DNA of 64,000 nucleotides from contig CAVSZZ010000002.1 in NCBI GenBank assembly GCA_963732595.1, positions 1,178,001 to 1,242,000 on the forward strand, read 5' to 3'. Position 1 is the stretch's first letter. Each line of letters begins with the position of its first letter. Source of the stretch: JAFGXF01 sp963732595. Lineage in GTDB: Bacteria; Chloroflexota; Anaerolineae; Anaerolineales; Anaerolineaceae. Shown piece after piece: positions 51,709 to 60,831 of this stretch. The notes below the pieces were generated by a model. It saw only the letters and a program-made list of their open reading frames with translations, had not been told where the DNA came from and made no database searches. The position numbers and the translations under genes are program-made.

Positions 51709-52370
51709 TTTTTGTTTTGATCCCTGAATTCGCCATGGTTCTTTAGATCATTGAGAGGCAGTGACGATATCGGGTGGGTAAGATTCTTGATCTGGTTGAA
51801 TGGCCAATAGATACAGAGTGCTTTACCGATCACTTCGCCCATGGGAACGTAACCCCAGGCATGCGAGTCGGAAGAGGAATTGCGGTTGTCCCCCAGCACG
51901 AACAGGCTCTCCTCGGGTATGGTCCAGGAACCGGTGTACCCCGGCGCCGCGGAAATATAGGGTTCATCCAACAAGACCCCGTTGACCCGGACTTCACCAT
52001 TGGCGATGTCCACCTGGTCGCCCGGTACGCCTATGATTCGTTTAATGTAGTCCTCACCCGGGTTATTGGGCGCATGGAAGATGACCACATCGCCGTGCCG
52101 GGGTTCGCCGAGCGTATAAGCCAGTTTGGATACCAGGATCAATTCCCCGGGATAGAGGGTCGGTTCCATCGAGATGTTCTCAACCCGGACGCGGGAGGTG
52201 AGCGCGTTGATGATCACAAACAGCACCAAGGCCAGGATGAGCGTTTCGACGGCGTCGATCAGCCAACCGAATACCACCCCGCGTGTAAGACGCTGGGATG
52301 GTTTGACCTCGGTTGTGGGGACAGCCTCGGGAGATGATTCTACAGGCGGGATGTTCTCCATTGATTGCAT
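51705..52370 (-). CDS. lepB: signal peptidase I
   Basis: Signal peptidase I removes Sec signal peptides at the outer membrane face. The ATG at 52370 is taken as the start, since GGGGAT is upstream. One membrane helix (VETLILALVLFVIINALT) precedes the catalytic domain. ENISMEPTLYPGEL holds the nucleophilic Ser, and EDYIKRIIGVPGDQV holds the Lys general base. FVLGDNRNSSSDSHAWGYVP is the conserved C-terminal box. About 221 residues is normal for a single-anchor Gram-positive-type enzyme. A clear promoter was not identified. Confidence 0.93.
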   Translation of the reverse strand: MQSMENIPPVESSPEAVPTTEVKPSQRLTRGVVFGWLIDAVETLILALVLFVIINALTSRVRVENISMEPTLYPGELILVSKLAYTLGEPRHGDVVIFHAPNNPGEDYIKRIIGVPGDQVDIANGEVRVNGVLLDEPYISAAPGYTGSWTIPEESLFVLGDNRNSSSDSHAWGYVPMGEVIGKALCIYWPFNQIKNLTHPISSLPLNDLKNHGEFRDQNKK

Positions 52371-52449
52371 TATATCCCCAATCGGGGGTGATGCAAGTTG
52401 TGACGTTAAATAATTCATAAGAATTATTATCCATGCATCTGAACGATGG

Positions 52450-52477
52450 TTGACGGGGAGTGACTTTCAGGTATAAT
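52450..52477 (+). promoter_or_regulatory. sigma-A promoter of tRNA-Lys
   Basis: TTGACG at 52450-52455 and TATAAT at 52472-52477 are separated by 16 bases. The tRNA begins about 50 bases downstream. Confidence 0.82.
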
Positions 52478-52526
52478 GTCGCTTGCACTTGGCAAGCATC
52501 CGTCCCGGCAGACATGGGACATGCAT

Positions 52527-52599
52527 GGTCCTCTAGCTCAATTGGTAGAGCAACTGACTCTTAATCAGTGGGTTCAGGGTTCGAGTCCCTGGAGGATCA
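52527..52599 (+). tRNA. tRNA-Lys (CTT)
   Basis: Acceptor GGTCCTC pairs with GAGGATC (one G-T pair). The anticodon stem-loop ACTGA-CTCTTAA-TCAGT gives anticodon CTT. The T-arm is CAGGG-TTCGAGT-CCCTG. CCA is not encoded. Confidence 0.96.
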
Positions 52600-52794
52600 C
52601 TTTGCTTTTAAAACCAAAGATTATAAGTGGTTTTCCCCCCTTCGGAGGGAGAGTGTCATCTTCTATTACAGGTTAATGAATGTCTGTGTATTTCCTCATT
52701 GGTGAGTAGAGGGACAATTTCAATTTATAATAGGAATGGTTGGAGGGTCCCGCTGGGCGGAATTATTGGGTTCGGCATAAGCAAAGCTTAGGAT

Positions 52795-54327
52795 TTATTC
52801 GGTCAGGAGCTGGAAAACACCGCCATCCGAACCATCAAAAAGCGCATTCAGCTTAACCAGGCCATTAATATCATCGAGGGTTAACAAGGTCTTCGGCATG
52901 TAATCCAGGCCCGGCAGATCGAACCAGATCAAATAGGTATCTCCCTCAATGACCGGCCAACCGGCGGCTTTATTATTCGTTGGGACGCCGTACACCTGCT
53001 GCCTGGTAAGGAACCAGGCGGTTTCATTGTAATTGCTGAATAAACGAGATCCCGGTGGCAAAGGATTCTGCTCGAGGTACTGCGCCAGCGATGAATCTCG
53101 AATTTCACGCGTGTTGTGGATATTATAGACACTGACATCCCCTCCTCTGATGGAATCGCTAACATATCGATACGATACTGTGAGTGGGTAGATTAGCCAC
53201 ACTGTAAAACCGATCAGAAGCATGGTTTTCAACCAGCGCGTTCGCGCATCCCGCAGCGCAGGGAGCAGGATTGGCAGGAGGTCGATCAGGACTGCCAGCA
53301 ACGGGACCAGGATGACCAGTTGGATGCGATCCACCAACAGAGGCCGGTGCTCTTTGTAGCTGAGCATGAAGATCAGTGTCAGACCGTAGATGAACAGGAA
53401 GATCAGAGTAGGGGGCAGGCTGAGCGAGCCACGCAATAACTTTAGCCGGGAAGCATGACCGGCTAAATACAATCCAACCAGTAAGCAGGCCAGGATCAGC
53501 CCCACCCACAGCCAGCTGCCGGAATATTGGGTTATTGAGCCCGGAACGATCCAATGGATCAACTTCTCAAGCGTGATCTGGATATTACCGGGCGGGTTTG
53601 GACTGAAGCGCGGGCCGGTCAGGGTGCCATACCCCAGGAAGTTGTGAAAGTAGATGTACCCCAGCGTGGGGGTGCTCGAGAACAAGGAAAAGATGGCTGA
53701 ATCACGCAAGGCGCGGAGGATCTGTTTCCGACCCAGCCACAGGATCAGGATGGCTCCGGAGAACACAACCACCAAGCCCAGGTAGCGTTGACTGGCGGCG
53801 AGAAGCGCCGCCAGGGTAAGACCTGCCAGTGTCCGGCGGGAGGGCGCGCGCGAGTAGCCGGTCGCCGCGATCAGGAACCAGATGACAAATAGAATGAACA
53901 ATGGATCCGGGGCAACATTTGCGCAAATGCGGATGAGGGAGGGCGAGCTGGCCACCACCAGGCTGCCTGCAATCGCGTAGAACGGGCGGGTCGGTTGAAT
54001 GCGCAGGAGAAGGATCCCGGCCCAGAAGATGATATTTCCGAAGGCGAGGATGTTCAGGATCATCCCAACCGTGAAGACGTCGGAGTTGAAGATGACGCTT
54101 AATACACCCAGAAGCATGGAGTAGTAGGGCGGGCAGAAGATCAAAGGATCACCGGTTGATAGGACCAGTCCGCGGCCTTCAACGAAGTTCTGCCCGGCTG
54201 AGATGATCCGGACGGCATCTGACGATAGCCCCGCACCGTAGGCAGAGGTGGCCAGCCAGACCACGGCAGAGCCGGCCAGGGACAGCATAACCAGGAAAAT
54301 GAGGAATCGCTTGTCGATAGATCGCAT
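52795..54327 (-). CDS. GT39-like polytopic glycosyltransferase
   Basis: This 510-residue protein has about 10-12 membrane helices with a large outer loop early on (SSDAVRIISAGQNFVEGRGLVLSTGDPLIFCPPYYSMLLGVLS). An Asp-containing first loop of this kind is the ArnT/PMT-type active-site pattern. A C-terminal outer domain of about 100 residues follows (DSSLAQYLEQNPLPPGSRLFSNYNETAWFL). Such enzymes move a sugar from a lipid carrier onto proteins or lipids. Donor and acceptor are unknown. The gene stands alone and has no clear terminator. Confidence 0.78.
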   Translation of the reverse strand: MRSIDKRFLIFLVMLSLAGSAVVWLATSAYGAGLSSDAVRIISAGQNFVEGRGLVLSTGDPLIFCPPYYSMLLGVLSVIFNSDVFTVGMILNILAFGNIIFWAGILLLRIQPTRPFYAIAGSLVVASSPSLIRICANVAPDPLFILFVIWFLIAATGYSRAPSRRTLAGLTLAALLAASQRYLGLVVVFSGAILILWLGRKQILRALRDSAIFSLFSSTPTLGYIYFHNFLGYGTLTGPRFSPNPPGNIQITLEKLIHWIVPGSITQYSGSWLWVGLILACLLVGLYLAGHASRLKLLRGSLSLPPTLIFLFIYGLTLIFMLSYKEHRPLLVDRIQLVILVPLLAVLIDLLPILLPALRDARTRWLKTMLLIGFTVWLIYPLTVSYRYVSDSIRGGDVSVYNIHNTREIRDSSLAQYLEQNPLPPGSRLFSNYNETAWFLTRQQVYGVPTNNKAAGWPVIEGDTYLIWFDLPGLDYMPKTLLTLDDINGLVKLNALFDGSDGGVFQLLTE

Positions 54328-54450
54328 GGCTGAGCCTGAGCCGGATGAATGGCGCCGGCCTGGGTATTTTATCAGATGCGCGCTGAATAATGAGGTTACC
54401 GGCCTGGGTAACCGGTGAGGTTGTATAACACCACCAGGTAGAGAGGTGAA

Positions 54451-55425
54451 TCAATATTTCTTTGGATTCAGCCAGTTATTGATCTCATCTCCCAGCAGAT
54501 TCCAGGCGAACGCAAAAAGGATGATGGCGAGGGTGATCGGCAGGTAAACCCACCAGAATTGGAAAGGATTGCCACCCATGCCAAGGATCCAACTGCGGGA
54601 TACGATCAGGGGCGCGGCCCAGGCGGACATGCTCTGGAAACCAACAAATGCGAAAGTCGTTTGCCAGATCACCATCTGACCGATATCCTTGGAAAACAGA
54701 ACGATCAAGGCGGCGCCTGTATTGGGCAGGATGTGTCGGAAAAAGATGCGTCCGCTATTTGCGCCGGCTGCCTTGGCGGCGGAAACATACTCCATTTTCC
54801 TGGTTTGTAGGATCAGGATGTTCATCATGCGGGCATAGGGCACCCAGCAAAGAACGACCAGCGCCAGCATCACCGGGTCAAGATTAAGAATGAAGGATGT
54901 AAAACTCACCTTGCTTTTTACTAGTTCAACGTAGAAAGCAAACATTTTTGACAGGTAGAATGTGTCATAAAATGCCTGGGTGTCTCCACTCTGGTCGATA
55001 ATGGTCATGTTGATGATCTGCTGGAAGAAGACGATCCCGGCAATGACCGGGAAGCATAAAACGGCATCGGTGAATCGCATACTCAACTGGTTCACCCAAC
55101 CCCCGCTCATGCCTCCCGCGGTTCCCACGATCAATCCGATCAAGGCAGTTAACAGGGTGGTGATCAAGCCGAAGGTCAGTGCATTACGGGTGCCATGCAC
55201 CAGGGCGTAAAAGACATCCAACTGACCGGGCGTTGTTCCAAGGATTGCATTCGGGCTGGGTGGGTGTGGTATTTGATCGCGGGACTTGCCCGCCAATTGA
55301 ACGCCGGCCACCAGATCCCCGGTGGTCGGGGCGATCACTTCGGCAAATAAAGCAATCAAAACAAATGTCAGGATGAGAAGACCGGCCAGTATCGTCTGTA
55401 CACGGACGTGATATTTATTCGACAT
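54451..55425 (-). CDS. oligopeptide-type ABC permease, OppC subunit (copy 1)
   Basis: This 324-residue membrane protein has six helices and the EAA-type loop YVSAAKAAGANSGRIFFRHILPN that docks on the ATPase. An N-terminal helix is followed by an extended first outer loop (DQIPHPPSPNAILGTTPGQLDVFYALVHG), typical of OppC/DppC. It overlaps its OppB partner by 11 bases. No ATPase or binding-protein gene is in the window, so the transporter is incomplete here; the missing parts may lie elsewhere or be shared with copy 2. Confidence 0.9.
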   Translation of the reverse strand: MSNKYHVRVQTILAGLLILTFVLIALFAEVIAPTTGDLVAGVQLAGKSRDQIPHPPSPNAILGTTPGQLDVFYALVHGTRNALTFGLITTLLTALIGLIVGTAGGMSGGWVNQLSMRFTDAVLCFPVIAGIVFFQQIINMTIIDQSGDTQAFYDTFYLSKMFAFYVELVKSKVSFTSFILNLDPVMLALVVLCWVPYARMMNILILQTRKMEYVSAAKAAGANSGRIFFRHILPNTGAALIVLFSKDIGQMVIWQTTFAFVGFQSMSAWAAPLIVSRSWILGMGGNPFQFWWVYLPITLAIILFAFAWNLLGDEINNWLNPKKY

Positions 55426-56494
55426 CGTCCCCTCCGGTCACTTCACGGCCGATCAATGGATTGATGGCCGCATTGAGCACATCCAGGATCAGCATGATGA
55501 TCAGGACCATGATCACACAATAGAACGCAAAACCGATCACAGCAACCGCGTCCGGTACAAATGCGTCATGACGGAACAGTATTTCTGAGACTCCAGGCAA
55601 GATAAAGATGCGTTCTACAATAAAAATACCGGACACGATCGTGGCGGCAGACATGGCTGTGTTGGATAGAAAGACGCTCATGGTGTTACGCAGAACGTGA
55701 TTCATGATGATCCGCTGTTTGGTGGCGCCGCGGGCTCTGGCGCCAGTGATATAGTCTTTCTGCAATTCTTCTATAGTTTCGTTGCGGGTGATGCGCGACA
55801 GGAAGGCCCATTGTGAGGCGGTTACGGTTAAAACCGGTAACGCCAGCCGTTGGAGCGCCTGTAAACTCACATCCGGGCGGCCGTTCAATAACCCATCAAG
55901 AAGATTCATCCCGGTATAAGAACGGAAACCTTCGGTTGTTGCCAGCCAGCCGATATCCAGGCTGGTCAGGGTGGTCCACTTCAGGTTGACATAAAAGAGT
56001 GTTAATAGCACGTATGCCATGATGAAAAGGGGTACGTGTGATGCGATCATTGAAAATATACGAATTATGAAGTCCGGTAACTTGTCTTTTTTGTTGCCTG
56101 CGACAACGCCGCTTAATAACGAGAGTGGGATGATCAACAGTAACGAACAAATCGTCAGCTCGATGGTGGTTGGAGAATTGATCCGGATGGCAGCCAGGAC
56201 ATATTGATGAAGCGATGGACTGTAGCCCCATTGGTTCCCAAGGAAATTTTTGACCCAGTGCCAGTATTGGACAATGAAGGGATCGTAAAGATGGTTTCTT
56301 TCGGCGATCAGGTTCCGGAAGCGGGCGACATCTTCTTCTGTCATCCGGGGTGACAGCTTGGCCGGCATGAATAAATCAATTCGCAGGTCTATTGGAGAAA
56401 TATATATGACCCCATATAGAAGAATCGACATGATAATGAGGGTGATAATGGCAAAAAAGATTCTTCTTGACAGAAATTTAAGCAGGGAGCGCAT
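55415..56494 (-). CDS. oligopeptide-type ABC permease, OppB subunit (copy 1)
   Basis: This 359-residue permease has a typical OppB/DppB fold: an N-terminal helix (RIFFAIITLIIMSILLYGVIY), a long outer loop, five further helices, and the EAA loop KDYITGARARGATKQRIIMNHVLRNT. It forms the membrane channel with the OppC subunit that follows. It has its own promoter-like element (56549-56605), which is nearly identical to that of copy 2. The substrate is probably a peptide or oligosaccharide but is not deducible. Confidence 0.9.
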   Translation of the reverse strand: MRSLLKFLSRRIFFAIITLIIMSILLYGVIYISPIDLRIDLFMPAKLSPRMTEEDVARFRNLIAERNHLYDPFIVQYWHWVKNFLGNQWGYSPSLHQYVLAAIRINSPTTIELTICSLLLIIPLSLLSGVVAGNKKDKLPDFIIRIFSMIASHVPLFIMAYVLLTLFYVNLKWTTLTSLDIGWLATTEGFRSYTGMNLLDGLLNGRPDVSLQALQRLALPVLTVTASQWAFLSRITRNETIEELQKDYITGARARGATKQRIIMNHVLRNTMSVFLSNTAMSAATIVSGIFIVERIFILPGVSEILFRHDAFVPDAVAVIGFAFYCVIMVLIIMLILDVLNAAINPLIGREVTGGDDVE

Positions 56495-56548
56495 GATTGT
56501 TAATAACCCTCCAGATTGGCTGCATCATCCAATGAAAGAAACACCCAT

Positions 56549-56605
56549 TAATTATATGTGACACTAATCGCATCAGTCCATAGTTCTTGAGTATTGTTAA
56601 ACTGA
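56549..56605 (-). promoter_or_regulatory. conserved promoter element upstream of permease pair 1
   Basis: This 57-base block matches 58882-58938 with five differences and no gaps. On the minus strand it contains TGGACT, 18 bases, then TATAAT (56551-56556). The upstream half has inverted TCAGT/ACTGA ends, 24 bases apart. The -10 box lies exactly as far from oppB in both copies. Confidence 0.75.
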
Positions 56606-56771
56606 AAAAGAAGTATACATGGTAACCAAGTCAATAACGGTTGGGGGTGGTTCCGCATAGATCCCCGGTTATGTTGCGACTGGCTGTCGGGATGGATGAA
56701 TACAGCTTTCCCCGGGCTGCCAGCATGAGAACTTCGCAGGGTTAATCTAAATTACGAGGGACGAAATCGAG

Positions 56772-57758
56772 CTAATATTTCTTAGGATTAAGCCAGTGGT
56801 TGATCTCATCCCCTAACAGGTTCCAGGAAAAAGCAAATAGGATAATAACCAGAGTGATAGGCAGGTAGACCCACCAGTACTCCAGTGGATTGCCGTTCAT
56901 GCCAAGGATCCAACTGCGGGAGACAATCAGTGGAGAGGTCCAGGCTGATATGCTCATGAATCCTACAAACGCGAATGTCGTTTGCCAAACCACCATCTGG
57001 CCGATATCCTTCGATGTCAGAACGATTAAAGGCGCTGCAGTATTCGGCAATATGTGACGGAAATAGATTCGCCAGCCATTTGCTCCGGCAGCGCGAGCGG
57101 CAGACACATATTCCAGTTTTTTGGTGTTGAGTATCAGGATATTCATCATGCGGGCATATGGAACCCAGCTTAAAAGAATCAACGCCAGCATGACGGGATC
57201 GAGCTTGAAAAGGAGAGATGTGCTATTTGGTGGGTTGAGTATTCCTTCTACATAGGCTGTAAATGCAGGTGTTATGAATACGGGCGCTATGGGCTGCCCG
57301 AGAAATAACCTGGCCTCAGGATTCAGGCTGATTTTTGTCATGTTGATGATTTCCTGGAAGAATGCTATCCCGGCGATGACAGGAAAGCACAGGACACCGT
57401 CAGTGAAACGCATACTGAGCTGGTTCACCCAACCGCCACTCATGCTGCCAACCGTCCCCACGAAAAGGCCGATCAACGCTGTAAGCGAGGCGGTTGTCAG
57501 ACCAAAGACAAGCGCATCTCGTGAACCATGTATGAGTGCATAAAAAATATCCATTTGTCCCGGGGTTGTTCCAAGCAGGGCGTCCGGGCTGGGCGGATGC
57601 GGTATTTGATCGCGTGCTTTTCCAGCCAATTGGACGCCATCCACCAGTTCCCCGGTGGTGGGCGCGAACACTTCGGCCAGGATTGCTATCAGAACGAACA
57701 CTAAAACAAGGGTGATCGCCAGCACTGATTGAAAGCGTATGTTTTTTCTATTCGACAT
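56772..57758 (-). CDS. oligopeptide-type ABC permease, OppC subunit (copy 2)
   Basis: This 328-residue homologue of copy 1 is clearly a tandem duplicate. It shares the DQIPHPPSPDALLGTTPGQMD loop, the EAA loop YVSAARAAGANGWRIYFRHILPN and the C-terminal WNLLGDEINHWLNPKKY, while the central loop (EARLFLGQPIAPVFITPAFTAYVE) differs. The 11-base overlap with OppB is conserved between copies. The divergence in the outer loop suggests a different partner or substrate. Confidence 0.9.
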   Translation of the reverse strand: MSNRKNIRFQSVLAITLVLVFVLIAILAEVFAPTTGELVDGVQLAGKARDQIPHPPSPDALLGTTPGQMDIFYALIHGSRDALVFGLTTASLTALIGLFVGTVGSMSGGWVNQLSMRFTDGVLCFPVIAGIAFFQEIINMTKISLNPEARLFLGQPIAPVFITPAFTAYVEGILNPPNSTSLLFKLDPVMLALILLSWVPYARMMNILILNTKKLEYVSAARAAGANGWRIYFRHILPNTAAPLIVLTSKDIGQMVVWQTTFAFVGFMSISAWTSPLIVSRSWILGMNGNPLEYWWVYLPITLVIILFAFSWNLLGDEINHWLNPKKY

Positions 57759-58827
57759 CGCCCCCTCCAGTCACTTCACGGCTGATCAATGGATTGACGG
57801 CGGCATTAAAAACATCCAGAATCAGCATGAGGATCAGAACCAGTAAAACACTATAAAAGGCGAATCCGACAACAGCAACTGCATCTGGTGTATAACTGCT
57901 GTGCCGGAATAGTATATCTGAGACGCCTGGAATGATAAAAATACGCTCCACAACGAAAACACCCGTGACGATACTTGCGGCAGACATGGCCGTATTGGAA
58001 AGGAAGACGCTGGATGTGTTTTTCAGAATTTGTTTTGTGAAAATTTGGTATTGGGAGGCTCCGCGCGCTTTGGCTCCCAGAACGTAATCTTTCTGCAGTT
58101 CTTCAATTGTCACATTACGGATTATACGTGACAGGAATGCCCATTGTGTGGCAACGATCGTCAGGACCGGTAGGGCCAGACGTCTTAAAGCATTCAATGC
58201 AATATCAAGACGACCATTGAGCAATCCATCCAACAGACTCATTCCGGTATAGGGATGGAATCCCTCCTTGGTTATAAACCCGCTGATGTCAGGGTTGCTC
58301 AAGGTAGCCCACCTCAAATTTACATAAAAAAGAGCAAGCAGTATGTAGGCCATCACAAAAAGAGGAATGTACGCTGTTGTCGACGATAACAGCCTAACCA
58401 GAAGATCCGAAGCTCTGTCCTTTTTATGAGCAGCATACATGCCGCTAAAAAGTGAGAGCGGCACGATCAAGAGCAGGGAGCAAACCGTCAGTTCGATGGT
58501 GACGGGTGACTCGGAAAGTATGGCGGGCAATACATATTGCTGGAGGGATGGGCTGTATCCCCATTGGTTCTCGATAAAATTCTTACCCCAATACCAATAT
58601 TGGACAAAAAAGGTATCGTTTAGGTGGTTTTTTTCAGTTATCCTTTCACGAAGGCGAGCGACTTGCTCCTCAGTCATATGTGGCCCAAGGTTTTTTGGCA
58701 TGAACAAGTCGACGCGCACGTCCAGCGGGGCCAGGTAGACAACAAAATACATGGCAATGGACACGAGGATGAGGGTAAGCATGGCGAAGAACACTCTTCG
58801 CGATAGGAATCTAAGAAGTGAGCGCAT
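57748..58827 (-). CDS. oligopeptide-type ABC permease, OppB subunit (copy 2)
   Basis: This 359-residue OppB has the same length as copy 1. Shared blocks include RRVFFAMLTLILVSIAMYFVVYL-type first helices, GYSPSLQQYVLPAI, the EAA loop KDYVLGAKARGASQYQIFTK, and the C-terminal NAAVNPLISREVTGGGDVE. It is the first gene of its pair and is preceded by the matching promoter element. The duplication must have included the control region as well as both genes. Confidence 0.9.
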   Translation of the reverse strand: MRSLLRFLSRRVFFAMLTLILVSIAMYFVVYLAPLDVRVDLFMPKNLGPHMTEEQVARLRERITEKNHLNDTFFVQYWYWGKNFIENQWGYSPSLQQYVLPAILSESPVTIELTVCSLLLIVPLSLFSGMYAAHKKDRASDLLVRLLSSTTAYIPLFVMAYILLALFYVNLRWATLSNPDISGFITKEGFHPYTGMSLLDGLLNGRLDIALNALRRLALPVLTIVATQWAFLSRIIRNVTIEELQKDYVLGAKARGASQYQIFTKQILKNTSSVFLSNTAMSAASIVTGVFVVERIFIIPGVSDILFRHSSYTPDAVAVVGFAFYSVLLVLILMLILDVFNAAVNPLISREVTGGGDVE

Positions 58828-58881
58828 GTTAGTTGGAGACTCTCCAATACAGCTATATCTTCCTAAGATTGAAATATCCAG

Positions 58882-58938
58882 TAATTATATGTGAAAATAA
58901 TCATATCAGTCCATAGTTCTTGAGTACTGTTAAACTGA
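58882..58938 (-). promoter_or_regulatory. conserved promoter element upstream of permease pair 2
   Basis: This is the second copy of the 57-base block described at 56549-56605. TATAAT lies at 58884-58889 on the minus strand, 57 bases from the oppB start, exactly as in copy 1. The sequence between the -10 box and oppB is not conserved, so the block itself was kept by selection or recent gene conversion. Confidence 0.75.
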
Positions 58939-59096
58939 TACCGGAATTAATGGGATGTTGAGGTCACGATATATTAATTCAGGGATATGGTTAAGTTGGG
59001 AACCGTGGGGCAGTAGATCTCGGTAATCCTCCAAAGATTGCCCCCGGAAAACGGATGGATCAACCCCCAGTGAGCCGGACCACAACCGACACAAAC

Positions 59097-59128
59097 CTCC
59101 CCCGGAGTTTTATTCCGGGGGTGTTTTT
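59097..59128. terminator. hairpin terminator after the ferric-reductase-like gene
   Basis: CCCCCGGA pairs with TCCGGGGG around GTTTTAT. On the plus strand TGTTTTT follows; on the minus strand the T content is poorer. It sits eight bases after the end of the redox operon. Confidence 0.65.
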
Positions 59129-59135
59129 AATTCAT

Positions 59136-59906
59136 TCAATTTTGTTCAATTTGGACTTCAACCGGTGCCTTTGTCAGGGACTGGACGGGCATCGTCAGAG
59201 GTCTGGCCACCTGCTCCGAGGAAGCAAATTTGAAAAGGAGACGGTAGATAAACAAGATCAGCAGGCTGCCCCCGGTGAGCCAGTAGAACCACTGCGCCCA
59301 GGAGACACTGCGATCTGTGCCGATTGCCAGGCCGTGAATGACCGCGGCCGCATAGGATAGAAAGGTGAAGTAATGCAAACCACGCCATACTTTGTGCCCG
59401 ATTTGTTTACGAAAGTAGAAACTCAGAGTGACGATCAATCCCAGATAAAACCCGGTTTGACCGAGGCCGACCCAGAAGGGTTGATACAACTGCGTTGAAA
59501 AAGGTACCAATAGCTGAAGTAAATTGAAATTGATGTAATGGTCGCCGAGCAGGAACAGGGCATGGAATATGACAAAGGCCAGTCCGAGCAGGCTGGTATA
59601 TTCATGCAGGGCGAAGGCGGAAGGGCCTCCCGGCCAGATTTGCGCCAGTTTGTTGGTGATGCCCAACCCAAGTGCCATGGATAACCATAACAGACCCAGG
59701 CCGACGAAAGCGGTGGCTCTCGAAAGGAACCAGTAGGCTTTTGGGTCAACCCCGGTCAGAGACAGGGCGATATTGGGAGCCCAAAGTGGCATTATCACGA
59801 CGGCCAGCAGCATTCCAACTGACATTGCCATCAATACCAGGATGAATGAGGAAATATTAACGGAACTTCTTTCGTAATCCGTTAAACTATTGACTTGATC
59901 GGTCAT
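59136..59906 (-). CDS. ferric-reductase-like transmembrane haem protein
   Basis: The ATG at 59906 with GGAGAAAG upstream gives a 256-residue protein with six helices. The central part carries paired His residues, FALHEYTSLLGLAFVIFHALFLLGDHYINF and GLHYFTFLSYAAAVIHGLAIG, as in ferric-reductase/MsrQ-type cytochrome b domains that bind two haems and carry electrons across the membrane. It lacks a cytoplasmic NAD/FAD domain. The gene overlaps apbE by 20 bases, so electrons may pass to a flavoprotein modified by ApbE. Confidence 0.85.
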   Translation of the reverse strand: MTDQVNSLTDYERSSVNISSFILVLMAMSVGMLLAVVIMPLWAPNIALSLTGVDPKAYWFLSRATAFVGLGLLWLSMALGLGITNKLAQIWPGGPSAFALHEYTSLLGLAFVIFHALFLLGDHYINFNLLQLLVPFSTQLYQPFWVGLGQTGFYLGLIVTLSFYFRKQIGHKVWRGLHYFTFLSYAAAVIHGLAIGTDRSVSWAQWFYWLTGGSLLILFIYRLLFKFASSEQVARPLTMPVQSLTKAPVEVQIEQN

Positions 59907-60831
59907 TCTTTCTCCAAAGATAGTTTTGCATACGATGACTGTAGACAATCCTTCCAGTCTTGTATACCAGTATCCCTGCCAGTGAAGGATTTTCTTCCAA
60001 CCAGCTCAAAGCTGCTTCGCCGCCCAGGATTACAGCCACTTTCGCATTCATTTCGGCATCCATCACATTCGGGGCAACCACGGTTGCACTTAGGATATCG
60101 GTCACTGCAGGAAATCCGGTACGTGGATCGATGATATGGTGCTGCCAGAGGCCATCCTTTTTCCAGCGCCGGTAATCCGTTCCCGAGGTTGCCACACCGC
60201 AGTGGCCCAGTTTGAGCACCTCAAGGTTATCGGATGGATTCACCGGGTTAGCAACACCCACGGACCAGCAGGAGCCATCAGACTTCCTGCCGGTTATGGC
60301 GATATCTCCGCCTGCATTCACCAGTGTGGACCCAGATGGTCTTAACCGTCTGGCGCCTTGCTGTGCTGCCCAGCTCTTTGCCACCCCGCCGAAATCCAGG
60401 TGGCAATCGAAAGGCAAATGAATCGTCCTGGTTCTTGATTCCGTCTGGATATCGGATAACAGGAAGGTTCCACTGTCTTCCAATCTGCCTTCGCTTCGAA
60501 TATCAGTGGCCATGAACTCAAAACTGGTGTCATAACCGGCGGCTACCAACCGGTCGTGAATGGCGGGCGTAACCAAATTGCCACTTTCCCGCTCTGCTTT
60601 TTCTGCCACTTTCAATACATCCCAGAATGGTTTACTGACCTTGATCGGATGACCCGCGGTTCGGTTGATCTGATTTAATTCACTGTCGGGTCTGAAACGA
60701 CTTAAGCTCTGCTCCCACACCTCAAACCAACCAGGCAGGTTATCAAGCTCATACAGAGACGACCCATTAGGATTATCAACAGCCGCAAAGATCCGGCACC
60801 CCATGGCTTTGAACTCAGAAGTATGGATCAT
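59887..60831 (-). CDS. apbE: FAD:protein FMN transferase (ApbE family)
   Basis: ApbE attaches FMN to Thr/Ser of target flavoproteins outside the cytoplasm. Marks are FKAMGCRIFAAV at the N-terminus, LDFGGVAKSWAAQQ, VNAGGDIAITG and HHIIDPRTGFPAVTDI, with a metal-binding Asp (VMDAEMNAK). About 314 residues is normal, though no signal peptide or lipobox is seen, so the enzyme would be cytoplasmic or exported another way. It overlaps the small upstream membrane protein by four bases (ATGA). Confidence 0.92.
   Translation of the reverse strand: MIHTSEFKAMGCRIFAAVDNPNGSSLYELDNLPGWFEVWEQSLSRFRPDSELNQINRTAGHPIKVSKPFWDVLKVAEKAERESGNLVTPAIHDRLVAAGYDTSFEFMATDIRSEGRLEDSGTFLLSDIQTESRTRTIHLPFDCHLDFGGVAKSWAAQQGARRLRPSGSTLVNAGGDIAITGRKSDGSCWSVGVANPVNPSDNLEVLKLGHCGVATSGTDYRRWKKDGLWQHHIIDPRTGFPAVTDILSATVVAPNVMDAEMNAKVAVILGGEAALSWLEENPSLAGILVYKTGRIVYSHRMQNYLWRKNDRSSQ

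Larger units (their letters stand above)
58828..59135. other. intergenic region upstream of permease pair 2
   Basis: This 308-base stretch contains the conserved promoter element (58882-58938) and a terminator-like hairpin (59097-59128). The rest has no open frame or RNA-like structure that I can recognise. Confidence 0.5.

Noticed and set aside
54394..54413. Hairpin after permease pair 1 as a terminator
   Set aside because: GGTTACC/GGTAACC forms a stem, but no T-run follows on either strand.
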